Of a DNA stretch of 64,000 nucleotides, positions 49,666-62,876 are shown in pieces. The stretch is taken from positions 186,001 to 250,000 of the forward strand of contig NW_027328070.1 of assembly GCF_047675955.1 (NCBI RefSeq), given 5' to 3'. The notes under the pieces were generated by a model that ran no database searches, was not told the DNA's origin, and saw only the letters and a program-made list of their open reading frames with translations. The translations under genes were made by a program, and so were the position numbers. Every line of letters begins with the position of its first letter. Positions within the stretch are counted from its first letter, which is position 1. Source of the stretch: Chlorocebus sabaeus (Eukaryota; Chordata; Mammalia; Primates; Cercopithecidae).

Positions 49666-52600
49666 TTGTGTTCTGTTAATTCATCTCAAAGAATTACAGC
49701 TTTCCCCTCAAGAAGCCTTCTGCTAAGACTGTTTTTGAGGAATTCCCAAAGTGATATGTGGAAGCCCATAGAGGGCTATGGTGAAAATGGAAATATCCTA
49801 AGATACTTACCGAAGAGAAGCTGTCTGAAAAACTGCTTTGTGTTCTGTTAGTTCATCTCACAGAGCTACAGCTTTTCCCTCAAGAAGCCGTTCATTAAGA
49901 CTGTTTTGTGAAATTTGGAAAGTGATATTTGGAAACCCATAGAGGACTATGGTGAAAAAGGAAATATCTTCCGTTAAAAACTGGAAAGAAGCATTCTGAG
50001 AAAATGCCGTGTCTTCTGTTAATACGTCTCACTGAGTTACAGCTTTCCTCTCAAGAAGCCTTTCGCTAAGACTGTTCTTGTGGGATTTGCAATGTGATAT
50101 TTGGAAGCCCATAGAGGACTATGGTGAGAAAGGAAATATCCTCCGTTAAAAACTGGAAAGAAGATTTGTGAGAAAATGCTTTGTGTTCTGTTAATTCATC
50201 TCACAGAGTTAGAGCTTTCCCCTCAAGAAGCCTTTCGATAAGACTGTTCTTGTGGAATTTGCAAAGTGATATTTGGAAGCCCATAGAGGTCTATGGTGAA
50301 AAAGGAAATATCCTCAGTTAAAAACTGGAAAGAAGCTTTCTGAGAAACTGCTTTGTGTTCAGTTAGTTCCTCTCACAGAGTTACAGCTTTCCCCTCAAGA
50401 AGGCTTTCGCTAAGACTGTTCATGTCGAATTTTCAAAGTGATAATTGGAATCCCATAGAGGGCTATGGTGAAAAAGGAAATATCCTAAGGTAAAAACTGA
50501 AAAGTAGGTTTCTGAGAAAATGTTTTGTGTTCTGTTAATTCATCTTACAGAGTTACAGCTTTACCCTCAAGAAGCCTTTCGCTAAGACTTTTCTTCTGGA
50601 ATTTGCAAAGTGATATTTGGAAACCCTATAGCCCTATGGTGAAAATGGAAATATCCTAAGATAAAAAACGAAAAGAAGGTTTCTGAGAAACTTCTTTGAA
50701 TTCTTTTAATTCATCTTACAGATTTACAGCTTTTATCTCCAGAATCCTTTCGCTAAGACTGTTCTTGTGGAATTTGCAAAATGTTTTTGGAAGCCCATAG
50801 AGGGCTATGCTGAAAAAGGAAATATGCTACGATAAAAACTGAAAAGAAGCTTTCTGAGAAACTGCTTTGTGTTCTGTTAATTCATCTCAGAGAGTTACAG
50901 CTTTCCCCTCAAGAAGTCTTTCACAAAGACTGTTCTTGTGTAATTTGCAAAGTGATATTTGGAAGACCATAGAGGGCTATGTTGAAAAAGGAAATATAGT
51001 AAGATAAAATCCGAAAAGAAGCTTTCTGAGAAACTGCTTTGTGTTCTGTTAATTCATCTCAAAGTGTCACAGATTTCCCCTCATGAGGCCGTTCACTAAG
51101 ACTGTTCTTCTGAAATTTGGAAAGTGATATTTAGAATCTCATCGAGGGCAATGGTGAAAAAGGAAATATTTTCCGATACAAACTGTAAAGAAGCTTTCTG
51201 ATAAACTGCTTTGTGTTCTGTTAGTTCATCTCACAGAGTTACAGCTTTCCCCTCAAGGAGCCGTTAATGAAGACTGTTTTGTGAAATTTGCAAAGTGATA
51301 TTTGGAAGCCCATAGAGGGCTAAGGTGAAAAAGGAAATATCTTCCGCTAAAAACTGGAAAGAACCATTCTCAGAAAATGCGGTGTGTTCTGTTAGTACAT
51401 ATCACCGAGGTACAGCTTTCCTCTCAAGAAGCCTTTCGCTAAGACTGTTCTTGTGGGATTTCCAAAGTGATATTTGGAAGCCCATAGAGGGCTATAGTGA
51501 AAAAGGAAATATCTTCAGTTAAATACTGGAAAGAAGCTTTCTGAAAGACTGCTTTGTGTTCTGTTAATTCATCTCACAGAGTTACAGCTTCCCCCCTCAA
51601 GAAGCCTTTCGCTAAGACTGTTCTTGTGGAATTTGCAAAGTCATATTTGGAAGCCCATAGAGGACTATGGTGAAAAAGGAACTAACTTCCGTTAAAAACT
51701 GGAAAGAAGATTTGTGAGAAACTGCTTTGTGTTCTGTTAATTCAACTCACAGAGTTACAGATTTCCCCTTCAGAAGCCTTTCGCTAAGACTGTTCTTCTG
51801 GAATTTGCAAAGTGATATTTGGAAGCCCATGGAGGGCTACGGTGAAAAGGGAAATAACTTCCGTTAAAAACTGGAAAGAAGCTTTCTGAGAAACTGCCGT
51901 GTGTTCTGTTAATACATCTCACCGAGTTACAGCTTTCCCCTCAAGAAGCCTTTCTATAAGACTGTTCTTGTGGAATTTGCAAAGTGATACTTGGAAGCCC
52001 ATAGAGGGCTATTTTTAAAATGGAAATATCCTAGGATAAAAACCGAAAAGAAGCTGTCTGAGAAACTGCTTTGTGTTGTGTTAGTTCATCTCACAGTGTT
52101 ACAGCTTTCCCCTCAAGAAGCCCTTCACTAAGACTGTTCTTGTGAAATTTGCAAACTGATATTTGTAATCCCATAGAGGACTTTGGTGAAAAAGGAAATA
52201 TCTTTCGTTAACAACTGGAAAGAAGATTTCTGAGAAACTGCTTTGTGTTCTGTTAATTCATCTCAGAGAGTTACAGATTTCCCCTCAAGAGGCCGTTCAC
52301 TAAGACTGTTCTTGTGGAATTTGCAAAGTGATATTTTGAAGCCCATAGTGGACTATGGTGAAAAAGGAAATATCTTCCGCTAAAAACTGGAAAGAACCTT
52401 TCTGAGAAACTGCTTTGTGTTCCGTTAATTAATCTCACAGAGTTACAGCTTTCCTATCATGAAGCCGATCACTAAGGCTGTTCTTTTGGAATATGCAAAG
52501 TGATATTTGGAAGCCCATAGAGGGCTACGGTGAAAAAGGAAATATCCTAAGACAAAAACTGAAAAGAAGCTTTCTGAGAAACTGCTTTGTGTTCTGTTAA

Positions 52601-53612
52601 TTCATCTCACAGAGTTACATTTCCCTCTAAAAGCCTTTCGCTAAGGCTGTTGTCGAATTTGCAAAGTGATATTTGGAAGCCCATAGAGGGCTATGGTGAA
52701 AAAGGAAATATCTTCAGTTAAAAACTGGAAAGAAGCTTTCTGAGAAACTGCCATGTGTTCTGATAATAGACCTCACCCAGTTACAGCTTTCCCTTCAAGA
52801 AGCCTTTCGCTAAGACTGTTGTTGTGGGATTTGCAAAATGATATTTGGAAGCCCATAGAGCGCTATGGTGAAAAAGGAAATATCTTCTGTTACAAAGCGG
52901 AAAGAAGCTTTCTGAGAAACTCCTTTTTGTTCTGTTAATTCACCTCAAAGAGTTACAGCTTTCCACTCAATAATTCTTTCGCTAAGACTGTTCTTGTGGA
53001 ATTTGCAAAGTGAGATTTGGAAGCCCATAGAGGTCTATGGTGAAAAAGGAAATATCGTAAGATAAAAACTGAAAAGAAGCTTTCTGAGAAATTGCTTTGT
53101 GTTCTGTTAATTCATCTCACATAGTTACAACATTTCCCTCTAAAAGCCTTTCGCTAAGACTGTTCTTGTGGAATTTGCAAAGTGATATTTGGAAGCCCAT
53201 ACTGGGTTATGTTGAAAAAGGAAATATCTTCGGTTAAAAACTGAAAAGAAGCTTTTTGAGAAACTGCTTTGTGTTCTGTTAATTCATCTCACAGAGTTAC
53301 AACTTTCCCCTCAGGAAGCCTTTTGCTAAGACTGTTCTTGTGAAACTTGCAAAGTGATATTTGGAAGCCCATAGAGGGCTACGGTGAAAAAGGAAATATC
53401 CTCCGTTAGAAACTGGAAAGAAGCTATCTGAGAAACTGCTTTGTGTTCTGTTAATTCATCTCACAGAGTTACAGTTTTCCCCTCCAGAAGTCTTTCGCTT
53501 CCACAGTTCTTGTGGAATTTGCATAGTGATATTTGTAATCCCATAGAGGGCTATGGTGAAAATGGAAACACCTTCAATTAAAAAATGAAAAGAAGCTTTC
53601 CGAGAAACTGCT
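49666..53612 (+). repeat. HOR unit: 23-mer, 3947 bp (mosaic)
   Basis: The first half matches the unit at 41772 ('taatgaagac', 'ttctcagaaa'). From about 52.2 kb it departs: 'gttaacaactgg' in m11 (52203), 'gagcgctatgg' in m15, 'gaagccttttgct' and 'ctacggtgaaaaagg' in x. The second half matches the unit at 58930 exactly in these marks, so it is a mosaic of two unit lineages. Confidence 0.9.
51211..51381 (+). repeat. m20/m6 fusion monomer, copy 7
   Basis: Same breakpoint; 'gttaatgaagac' allele, as in copy 5 located 7894 bp to the left. Confidence 0.88.
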
Positions 53613-56600
53613 TTGTGTTCTGTTAATTCATCTCAAAGAATTACAGCTTTCCCCTCAAGAAGCCTTCTGCTAAGACTGTTTTTGAGGAATTCCCAAAGTG
53701 ATATGTGGAAGCCCATAGAGGGCTAGGGTGAAAATGGAAATATCCTAAGATACTTACCGAAGAGAAGCTGTCTGAAAAACTGCTTTGTGTTCTGTTAGTT
53801 CATCTCACAGAGCTACAGCTTTTCCCTCAAGAAGCCGTTCATTAAGACTGTTTTGTGAAATTTGGAAAGTGATATTTGGAAACCCATAGAGGACTATGGT
53901 GAAAAAGGAAATATCTTCCGTTAAAAACTGGAAAGAAGCATTCTGAGAAAATGCCGTGTCTTCTGTTAATACGTCTCACTGAGTTACAGCTTTCCTCTCA
54001 AGAAGCCTTTCGCTAAGACTGTTCTTGTGGGATTTGCAATGTGATATTTGGAAGCCCATAGAGGACTATGGTGAGAAAGGAAATATCCTCCGTTAAAAAC
54101 TGGAAAGAAGATTTGTGAGAAAATGCTTTGTGTTCTGTTAATTCATCTCACAGAGTTAGAGCTTTCCCCTCAAGAAGCCTTTCGCTAAGACTGTTCTTGT
54201 GGAATTTGCAAAGTGATATTTGGAAGCCCATAGAGGTCTATGGTGAAAAAGGAAATATCCTCAGTTAAAAACTGGAAAGAAGCTTTCTGAGAAACTGCTT
54301 TGTGTTCAGTTAGTTCCTCTCACAGAGTTACAGCTTTCCCCTCAAGAAGGCTTTCGCCAAGACTGTTCATGTCGAATTTTCAAAGTGATAATTGGAATCC
54401 CATAGAGGGCTATGGTGAAAAAGGAAATATCCTAAGGTAAAAACTGAAAAGTAGGTTTCTGAGAAAATGTTTTGTGTTCTGTTAATTCATCTTACAGAGT
54501 TACAGCTTTACCCTCAAGAAGCCTTTCGCTAAGAATTTTCTTCTGGAATTTGCAAAGTGATATTTGGAAACCCTATAGCCCTATGGTGAAAATGGAAATA
54601 TCGTAAGATAAAAAACGAAAAGAAGGTTTCTGAGAAACTTCTTTGAATTCTTTTAATTCACCTTACAGATTTACAGCTTTTATCTCCAGAATCCTTTCGC
54701 TAAGACTGTTCTTGTGGAATTTGCAAAATGTTTTTGGAAGCCCATAGAGGGCTATGCTGAAAAAGGAAATATCTTCGGTTAAAAACTGAAAAGAAGCTTT
54801 CTGAGAAACTGCTTTGTGTTCTGTTAATTCATCTCAGAGAGTTACAGCTTTCCCCTCAAGAAGTCTTTCACAAAGACTGTTCTTGTGTAATTTGCAAAGT
54901 GATATTTGGAAGACCATAGAGGGCTATGTTGAAAAAGGAAATATAGTAAGATAAAATCCGAAAAGAAGCTTTCTGAGAAACTGCTTTGTGTTCTGTTAAT
55001 TCATCTCAAAGTGTCACAGATTTCCCCTCATGAGGCCGTTCACTAAGACTGATCTTCTGAAATTTGGAAAGTGATATTTAGAATCTCATAGAGGGCAATG
55101 GTGAAAAAGGAAATATTTTCCGATAAAAACTGTAAAGAAGCTTTCTGATAAACTGCTCTGTGTTCTGTTAGTTCATCTCACAGAGTTACAGCTTTCCCTT
55201 CAAGAAGCAGTTCACTGAGACTATTCTTGTGAAATTTGCAAAGTGATATTAGAAAACTCCTAGAGGGCTATGGTGAAAAAGGAAATATCTTCCGTTAAAA
55301 ACTGGAAAGAAGCTTTTTGAGAAACTGCCGTGTGTTCTGTTAAAGCATCTCACCGAGTTACAGCTTTCCCCTCAAGAAGGCTTTCGCTAAGACTGTTCTT
55401 GTGGGATTTGCAAAGTGATATTTGGAAGTCCCTAGAGGGCTATGGTGAAAAAGGAAATATCTTTCGTTAAAAACTGGAAAGAAGATATCTGAGAAACTGC
55501 TTTGTGTTCTGTTAATTCATCTCACAGAGTTACAGTTTTCCCCTCCAGAAGTCTTTCGCTTCCACTGTTCTTGTGGAATTTGCATAGTGATATTTGGAAT
55601 CCCATAGAGGGCTATGGTGAAAATGGAAATAACTTCAGTTAAAAAATGAAAAGAAGCTTTCCGAGAAACTGCTTTGTGTTCTGTTAATTCATCTCAAAGA
55701 GTTACAGCTTTCCCCTCAAGAAGCCTTCCGCTAAGACTGTTTTTGAGGAATTTCCAAAGTGATATGTGGAAGCCCATAGAGGGCTATGGTGAAAATGGAA
55801 ATATCGTAAGATACTTACCGAAAAGAAGCTGTCTGAAAAACTGCTTTGTGTTCTGTTAGTTCATCTCACAGAGCTACAGCTTTTCCCTCAAGAAGCCGTT
55901 CACTAAGACTGTTTTGTGAAATTTGCAAAGTGATATTTGGAAGCCCATAGAGGGCTAAGGTGAAAAAGGAAATATCTTCCGTTAAAAACTGGAAAGAACC
56001 ATTCTGAGAAAATGCGGTGTGTTCTGTTAGTACATATCACCGAGCTACAGCTTTCCCCTCAGGAAGCCGTTCACTAAGACTGTTCTTGTGGAATTGCAAA
56101 GTGATATTTGGAGGCACATAGAGGGCAATGGTGAAAAAGGAAACATCCTAAGATAAAAACTGAAAAGAAGCTTTCTGAGAAACTGCTTTGTGTTCTGTTA
56201 ATTCAACTCACAGTTACTCTTTTACCTCAGGAAGCCTTTCGCTAAGGCTGTTGTTGTGGAATTTACAAAGTGATATTTTGAAGCCCATAGAGGGCTATGG
56301 TGAAAAAGGAAATACCTTCAGTTAAAAACTGAAAAGAAGCTTTCTGAGAAACTGCTTTGTGTTCTGTTAATTCATCTCAAAGAGTTACTGCTTTTGCCTC
56401 AAGAATCCTTCCGCTAAGACTGTTTTCGTGGAATTTCCAAAGTGATATTTCGATACCCATAGTAGGCTATGGTGAAAATGGAAATATCCTAAGATAAAAA
56501 CCGAAAAGAAGCTGTATGGAAAGCTGCTTTGTGTTTTGTTAGTTCACTCACAGAGTTACAGCTTTCCCCTCAAGGAGCCGTTAACTAAGACTGTTTTGTG

Positions 56601-58929
56601 AAATTTGCAAAGTGATATTTGGAAGCCCATAGAGGGCTAAGGTGAAAAAGGAAATATCTTCCGCTAAAAACTGGAAAGAACCATTATGAGAAAATGCGGT
56701 GTGTTCTGTTAGTACATATCACCGAGGTACAGCTTTCCTCTCAAGAAGCCTTTCGCTAAGACTGTTCTTGTGGGATTTCCAAAGTGATATTTGGAAGCCC
56801 ATAGAGGGCTATAGTGAAAAAGGAAATATCTTCAGTTAAATACTGGAAAGAAGCTTTCTGAAAGACTGCTTTGTGTTCTGTTAATTCATCTCACAGAGTT
56901 ACAGCTTCCCCCCTCAAGAAGCCTTTCGCTAAGACTGTTCTTGTGGAATTTGCAAAGTCATATTTGGAAGCCCATAGAGGACTATGGTGAAAAAGGAACT
57001 AACTTCCGTTAAAAACTGGAAAGAAGATTTGTGAGAAACTGCTTTGTGTTCTGTTAATTCAACTCACAGAGTTACAGATTTCCCCTTCAGAAGCCTTTCG
57101 CTAAGACTGTTCTTCTGGAATTTGCAAAGTGATATTTGGAAGCCCATGGAGGGCTACGGTGAAAAGGGAAATAACTTCCGTTAAAAACTGGAAAGAAGCT
57201 TTCTGAGAAACTGCCGTGTGTTCTGTTAATACATCTCACCGAGTTACAGCTTTCCCCTCAAGAAGCCTTTCTATAAGACTGTTCTTGTGGAATTTGCAAA
57301 GTGATACTTGGAAGCCCATAGAGGGCTATTTTTAAAATGGAAATATCCTAGGATAAAAACCGAAAAGAAGCTGTCTGAGAAACTGCTTTGTGTTGTGTTA
57401 GTTCATCTCACAGTGTTACAGCTTTCCCCTCAAGAAGCCCTTCACAAAGACTGTTCTTGTGAAATTTGCAAACTGATATTTGTAATCCCATAGAGGACTT
57501 TGGTGAAAAAGGAAATATCTTTCGTTAAAAACTGGAAAGAAGATTTCTGAGAAACTGCTTTGTGTTCTGTTAATTCATCTCAGAGAGTTACAGATTTCCC
57601 CTCAAGAGGCCGTTCACTAAGACTGTTCTTGTGGAATTTGCAAAGTGATATTTTGAAGCCCATAGTGGACTATGGTGAAAAAGGAAATATCTTCCGCTAA
57701 AAACTGGAAAGAACCTTTCTGAGAAACTGCTTTGTGTTCCGTTAATTAATCTCACAGAGTTACAGCTTTCCTATCATGAAGCCGATCACTAAGGCTGTTC
57801 TTTTGGAATATGCAAAGTGATATTTGGAAGCCCATAGAGGGCTACGGTGAAAAAGGAAATATCCTAAGACAAAAACTGAAAAGAAGCTTTCTGAGAAACT
57901 GCTTTGTGTTCTGTTAATTCATCTCACAGAGTTACATTTCCCTCTAAAAGCCTTTCGCTAAGGCTGTTGTCGAATTTGCAAAGTGATATTTGGAAGCCCA
58001 TAGAGGGCTATGGTGAAAAAGGAAATATCTTCAGTTAAAAACTGGAAAGAAGCTTTCTGAGAAACTGCCATGTGTTCTGATAATAGACCTCACCCAGTTA
58101 CAGCTTTCCCTTCAAGAAGCCTTTCGCTAAGACTGTTGTTGTGGGATTTGCAAAATGATATTTGGAAGCCCATAGAGCTCTATGGTGAAAAAGGAAATAT
58201 CTCCTGTTACAAAGCGGAAGGAAGCTTTCTGAGAAACTCCTTTTTGTTCTGTTAATTCACCTCAAAGAGTTACAGCTTTCCACTCAATAATTCTTTCGCT
58301 AAGACTGTTCTTGTGGAATTTGCAAAGTGAGATTTGGAAGCCCATAGAGGTCTATGGTGAAAAAGGAAATATCGTAAGATAAAAACTGAAAAGAAGCTTT
58401 CTGAGAAATTGCTTTGTGTTCTGTTAATTCATCTCACATAGTTACAACATTTCCCTCTAAAAGCCTTTCGCTAAGACTGTTCTTGTGGAATTTGCAAAGT
58501 GATATTTGGAAGCCCATACTGGGTTATGTTGAAAAAGGAAATATCTTCGGTTAAAAACTGAAAAGAAGCTTTTTGAGAAACTGCTTTGTGTTCTGTTAAT
58601 TCATCTCACAGAGTTACAACTTTCCCCTCAGGAAGCCTTTCGCTAAGACTGTTCTTGTGAAACTTGCAAAGTGATATTTGGAAGCCCATAGAGGGCTATG
58701 GTGAAAAAGAAAATATCCTCCGTTAGAAACTGGAAAGAAGCTATCTGAGAAACTGCTTTGTGTTCTGTTAATTCATCTCACAGAGTTACAGTTTTCCCCT
58801 CCAGAAGTCTTTCGCTTCCACAGTTCTTGTGGAATTTGCATAGTGATATTTGTAATCCCATAGAGGGCTATGGTGAAAATGGAAATACCTTCAATTAAAA
58901 AATGAAAAGAAGCTTTCCGAGAAACTGCT
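53613..58929 (+). repeat. HOR unit: second 31-mer, 5317 bp (chimeric)
   Basis: The monomer order is the same as the 31-mer at 20669. m1' has 'gggctagggtg' (near 53725). The middle part, from the m7' tail to at least m3, carries 22/19-mer alleles, whereas the first and last parts carry 23-mer alleles. The last third (from about 56.7 kb) repeats the unit at 45719 at a 9264 bp shift. Confidence 0.9.
54760..56600 (+). repeat. 22/19-mer-type segment inside the second 31-mer
   Basis: From the m7' tail onward this stretch carries alleles of the left-hand domain: 'atcttcggttaaaaactg' (the m17 tail of the 22-mers) in place of 'ctacgataaaaac', 'gactgatcttctg' in place of 'gactgttcttctg', 'ctcatagagggc' as in unit 2, and 'gataaaaactgtaaag' in place of 'gatacaaactgtaaag'. 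The limits are approximate: the left one falls in the shared 'gaaaaaggaaatatc' of m7'/m17 and the right one is before the 9264 bp duplication begins (about 56.7 kb). Confidence 0.7.
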
Positions 58930-61900
58930 TTGTGTTCTGTTAATTCATCTCAAAGAATTACAGCTTTCCCCTCAAGAAGCCTTCTGCTAAGACTGTTTTT
59001 GAGGAATTCCCAAAGTGATATGTGGAAGCCCATAGAGGGCTATGGTGAAAATGGAAATATCCTAAGATACTTACCGAAGAGAAGCTGTCTGAAAAACTGC
59101 TTTGTGTTCTGTTAGTTCATCTCACAGAGCTACAGCTTTTCCCTCAAGAAGCCGTTCATTAAGACTGTTTTGTGAAATTTGGAAAGTGATATTTGGAAAC
59201 CCATAGAGGACTATGGTGAAAAAGGAAATATCTTCCGTTAAAAACTGGAAAGAAGCATTCTGAGAAAATGCCGTGTCTTCTGTTAATACGTCTCACTGAG
59301 TTACAGCTTTCCTCTCAAGAAGCCTTTCGCTAAGACTGTTCTTGTGGGATTTGCAATGTGATATTTGGAAGCCCATAGAGGACTATGGTGAGAAAGGAAA
59401 TATCCTCCGTTAAAAACTGGAAAGAAGATTTGTGAGAAAATGCTTTGTGTTCTGTTAATTCATCTCACAGAGTTAGAGCTTTCCCCTCAAGAAGCCTTTC
59501 GATAAGACTGTTCTTGTGGAATTTGCAAAGTGATATTTGGAAGCCCATAGAGGTCTATGGTGAAAAAGGAAATATCCTCAGTTAAAAACTGGAAAGAAGC
59601 TTTCTGAGAAACTGCTTTGTGTTCAGTTAGTTCCTCTCACAGAGTTACAGCTTTCCCCTCAAGAAGGCTTTCGCTAAGACTGTTCATGTCGAATTTTCAA
59701 AGTGATAATTGGAATCCCATAGAGGGCTATGGTGAAAAAGGAAATATCCTAAGGTAAAAACTGAAAAGTAGGTTTCTGAGAAAATGTTTTGTGTTCTGTT
59801 AATTCATCTTACAGAGTTACAGCTTTACCCTCAAGAAGCCTTTCGCTAAGACTTTTCTTCTGGAATTTGCAAAGTGATATTTGGAAACCCTATAGCCCTA
59901 TGGTGAAAATGGAAATATCCTAAGATAAAAAACGAAAAGAAGGTTTCTGAGAAACTTCTTTGAATTCTTTTAATTCATCTTACAGATTTACAGCTTTTAT
60001 CTCCAGAATCCTTTCGCTAAGACTGTTCTTGTGGAATTTGCAAAATGTTTTTGGAAGCCCATAGAGGGCTATGCTGAAAAAGGAAATATGCTACGATAAA
60101 AACTGAAAAGAAGCTTTCTGAGAAACTGCTTTGTGTTCTGTTAATTCATCTCAGAGAGTTACAGCTTTCCCCTCAAGAAGTCTTTCACAAAGACTGTTCT
60201 TGTGTAATTTGCAAAGTGATATTTGGAAGACCATAGAGGGCTATGTTGAAAAAGGAAATATAGTAAGATAAAATCCGAAAAGAAGCTTTCTGAGAAACTG
60301 CTTTGTGTTCTGTTAATTCATCTCAAAGTGTCACAGATTTCCCCTCATGAGGCCGTTCACTAAGACTGTTCTTCTGAAATTTGGAAAGTGATATTTAGAA
60401 TCTCATCGAGGGCAATGGTGAAAAAGGAAATATTTTCCGATACAAACTGTAAAGAAGCTTTCTGATAAACTGCTTTGTGTTCTGTTAGTTCATCTCACAG
60501 AGTTACAGCTTTCCCCTCAAGGAGCCGTTAATGAAGACTGTTTTGTGAAATTTGCAAAGTGATATTTGGAAGCCCATAGAGGGCTAAGGTGAAAAAGGAA
60601 ATATCTTCCGCTAAAAACTGGAAAGAACCATTCTCAGAAAATGCGGTGTGTTCTGTTAGTACATATCACCGAGGTACAGCTTTCCTCTCAAGAAGCCTTT
60701 CGCTAAGACTGTTCTTGTGGGATTTCCAAAGTGATATTTGGAAGCCCATAGAGGGCTATAGTGAAAAAGGAAATATCTTCAGTTAAATACTGGAAAGAAG
60801 CTTTCTGAAAGACTGCTTTGTGTTCTGTTAATTCATCTCACAGAGTTACAGCTTCCCCCCTCAAGAAGCCTTTCGCTAAGACTGTTCTTGTGGAATTTGC
60901 AAAGTCATATTTGGAAGCCCATAGAGGACTATGGTGAAAAAGGAACTAACTTCCGTTAAAAACTGGAAAGAAGATTTGTGAGAAACTGCTTTGTGTTCTG
61001 TTAATTCAACTCACAGAGTTACAGATTTCCCCTTCAGAAGCCTTTCGCTAAGACTGTTCTTCTGGAATTTGCAAAGTGATATTTGGAAGCCCATGGAGGG
61101 CTACGGTGAAAAGGGAAATAACTTCCGTTAAAAACTGGAAAGAAGCTTTCTGAGAAACTGCCGTGTGTTCTGTTAATACATCTCACCGAGTTACAGCTTT
61201 CCCCTCAAGAAGCCTTTCTATAAGACTGTTCTTGTGGAATTTGCAAAGTGATACTTGGAAGCCCATAGAGGGCTATTTTTAAAATGGAAATATCCTAGGA
61301 TAAAAACCGAAAAGAAGCTGTCTGAGAAACTGCTTTGTGTTGTGTTAGTTCATCTCACAGTGTTACAGCTTTCCCCTCAAGAAGCCCTTCACTAAGACTG
61401 TTCTTGTGAAATTTGCAAACTGATATTTGTAATCCCATAGAGGACTTTGGTGAAAAAGGAAATATCTTTCGTTAACAACTGGAAAGAAGATTTCTGAGAA
61501 ACTGCTTTGTGTTCTGTTAATTCATCTCAGAGAGTTACAGATTTCCCCTCAAGAGGCCGTTCACTAAGACTGTTCTTGTGGAATTTGCAAAGTGATATTT
61601 TGAAGCCCATAGTGGACTATGGTGAAAAAGGAAATATCTTCCGCTAAAAACTGGAAAGAACCTTTCTGAGAAACTGCTTTGTGTTCCGTTAATTAATCTC
61701 ACAGAGTTACAGCTTTCCTATCATGAAGCCGATCACTAAGGCTGTTCTTTTGGAATATGCAAAGTGATATTTGGAAGCCCATAGAGGGCTACGGTGAAAA
61801 AGGAAATATCCTAAGACAAAAACTGAAAAGAAGCTTTCTGAGAAACTGCTTTGTGTTCTGTTAATTCATCTCACAGAGTTACATTTCCCTCTAAAAGCCT

Positions 61901-62876
61901 TTCGCTAAGGCTGTTGTCGAATTTGCAAAGTGATATTTGGAAGCCCATAGAGGGCTATGGTGAAAAAGGAAATATCTTCAGTTAAAAACTGGAAAGAAGC
62001 TTTCTGAGAAACTGCCATGTGTTCTGATAATAGACCTCACCCAGTTACAGCTTTCCCTTCAAGAAGCCTTTCGCTAAGACTGTTGTTGTGGGATTTGCAA
62101 AATGATATTTGGAAGCCCATAGAGCGCTATGGTGAAAAAGGAAATATCTTCTGTTACAAAGCGGAAAGAAGCTTTCTGAGAAACTCCTTTTTGTTCTGTT
62201 AATTCACCTCAAAGAGTTACAGCTTTCCACTCAATAATTCTTTCGCTAAGACTGTTCTTGTGGAATTTGCAAAGTGAGATTTGGAAGCCCATAGAGGTCT
62301 ATGGTGAAAAAGGAAATATCGTAAGATAAAAACTGAAAAGAAGCTTTCTGAGAAATTGCTTTGTGTTCTGTTAATTCATCTCACATAGTTACAACATTTC
62401 CCTCTAAAAGCCTTTCGCTAAGACTGTTCTTGTGGAATTTGCAAAGTGATATTTGGAAGCCCATACTGGGTTATGTTGAAAAAGGAAATATCTTCGGTTA
62501 AAAACTGAAAAGAAGCTTTTTGAGAAACTGCTTTGTGTTCTGTTAATTCATCTCACAGAGTTACAACTTTCCCCTCAGGAAGCCTTTTGCTAAGACTGTT
62601 CTTGTGAAACTTGCAAAGTGATATTTGGAAGCCCATAGAGGGCTACGGTGAAAAAGGAAATATCCTCCGTTAGAAACTGGAAAGAAGCTATCTGAGAAAC
62701 TGCTTTGTGTTCTGTTAATTCATCTCACAGAGTTACAGTTTTCCCCTCCAGAAGTCTTTCGCTTCCACAGTTCTTGTGGAATTTGCATAGTGATATTTGT
62801 AATCCCATAGAGGGCTATGGTGAAAATGGAAACACCTTCAATTAAAAAATGAAAAGAAGCTTTCCGAGAAACTGCT
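58930..62876 (+). repeat. HOR unit: 23-mer, 3947 bp
   Basis: Near copy of the mosaic unit at 49666 over its full length, shifted 9264 bp. It shares 'taatgaagac', 'ttctcagaaa', 'gttaacaactgg', 'gaagccttttgct' and 'ctacggtg' in x. The m20/m6 fusion is at 60475-60645. Confidence 0.92.
60475..60645 (+). repeat. m20/m6 fusion monomer, copy 8
   Basis: Same breakpoint; 'gttaatgaagac' allele, as in copy 7 located 9264 bp to the left. Confidence 0.88.

Noticed and set aside
101..62202. Repeated 61-75 codon open frames, such as those at 101, 1735, 2497, 20417 and 43431
   Set aside because: They are by-products of the repeat. Most start at TTG, they run across monomer borders because 172 is not a multiple of three, and they are broken by single substitutions in sister units (for example 'cactaag' in m11 and 'ctaggg' in m1' at 53725). 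There is no ribosome-binding or splice context and no recognisable domain.
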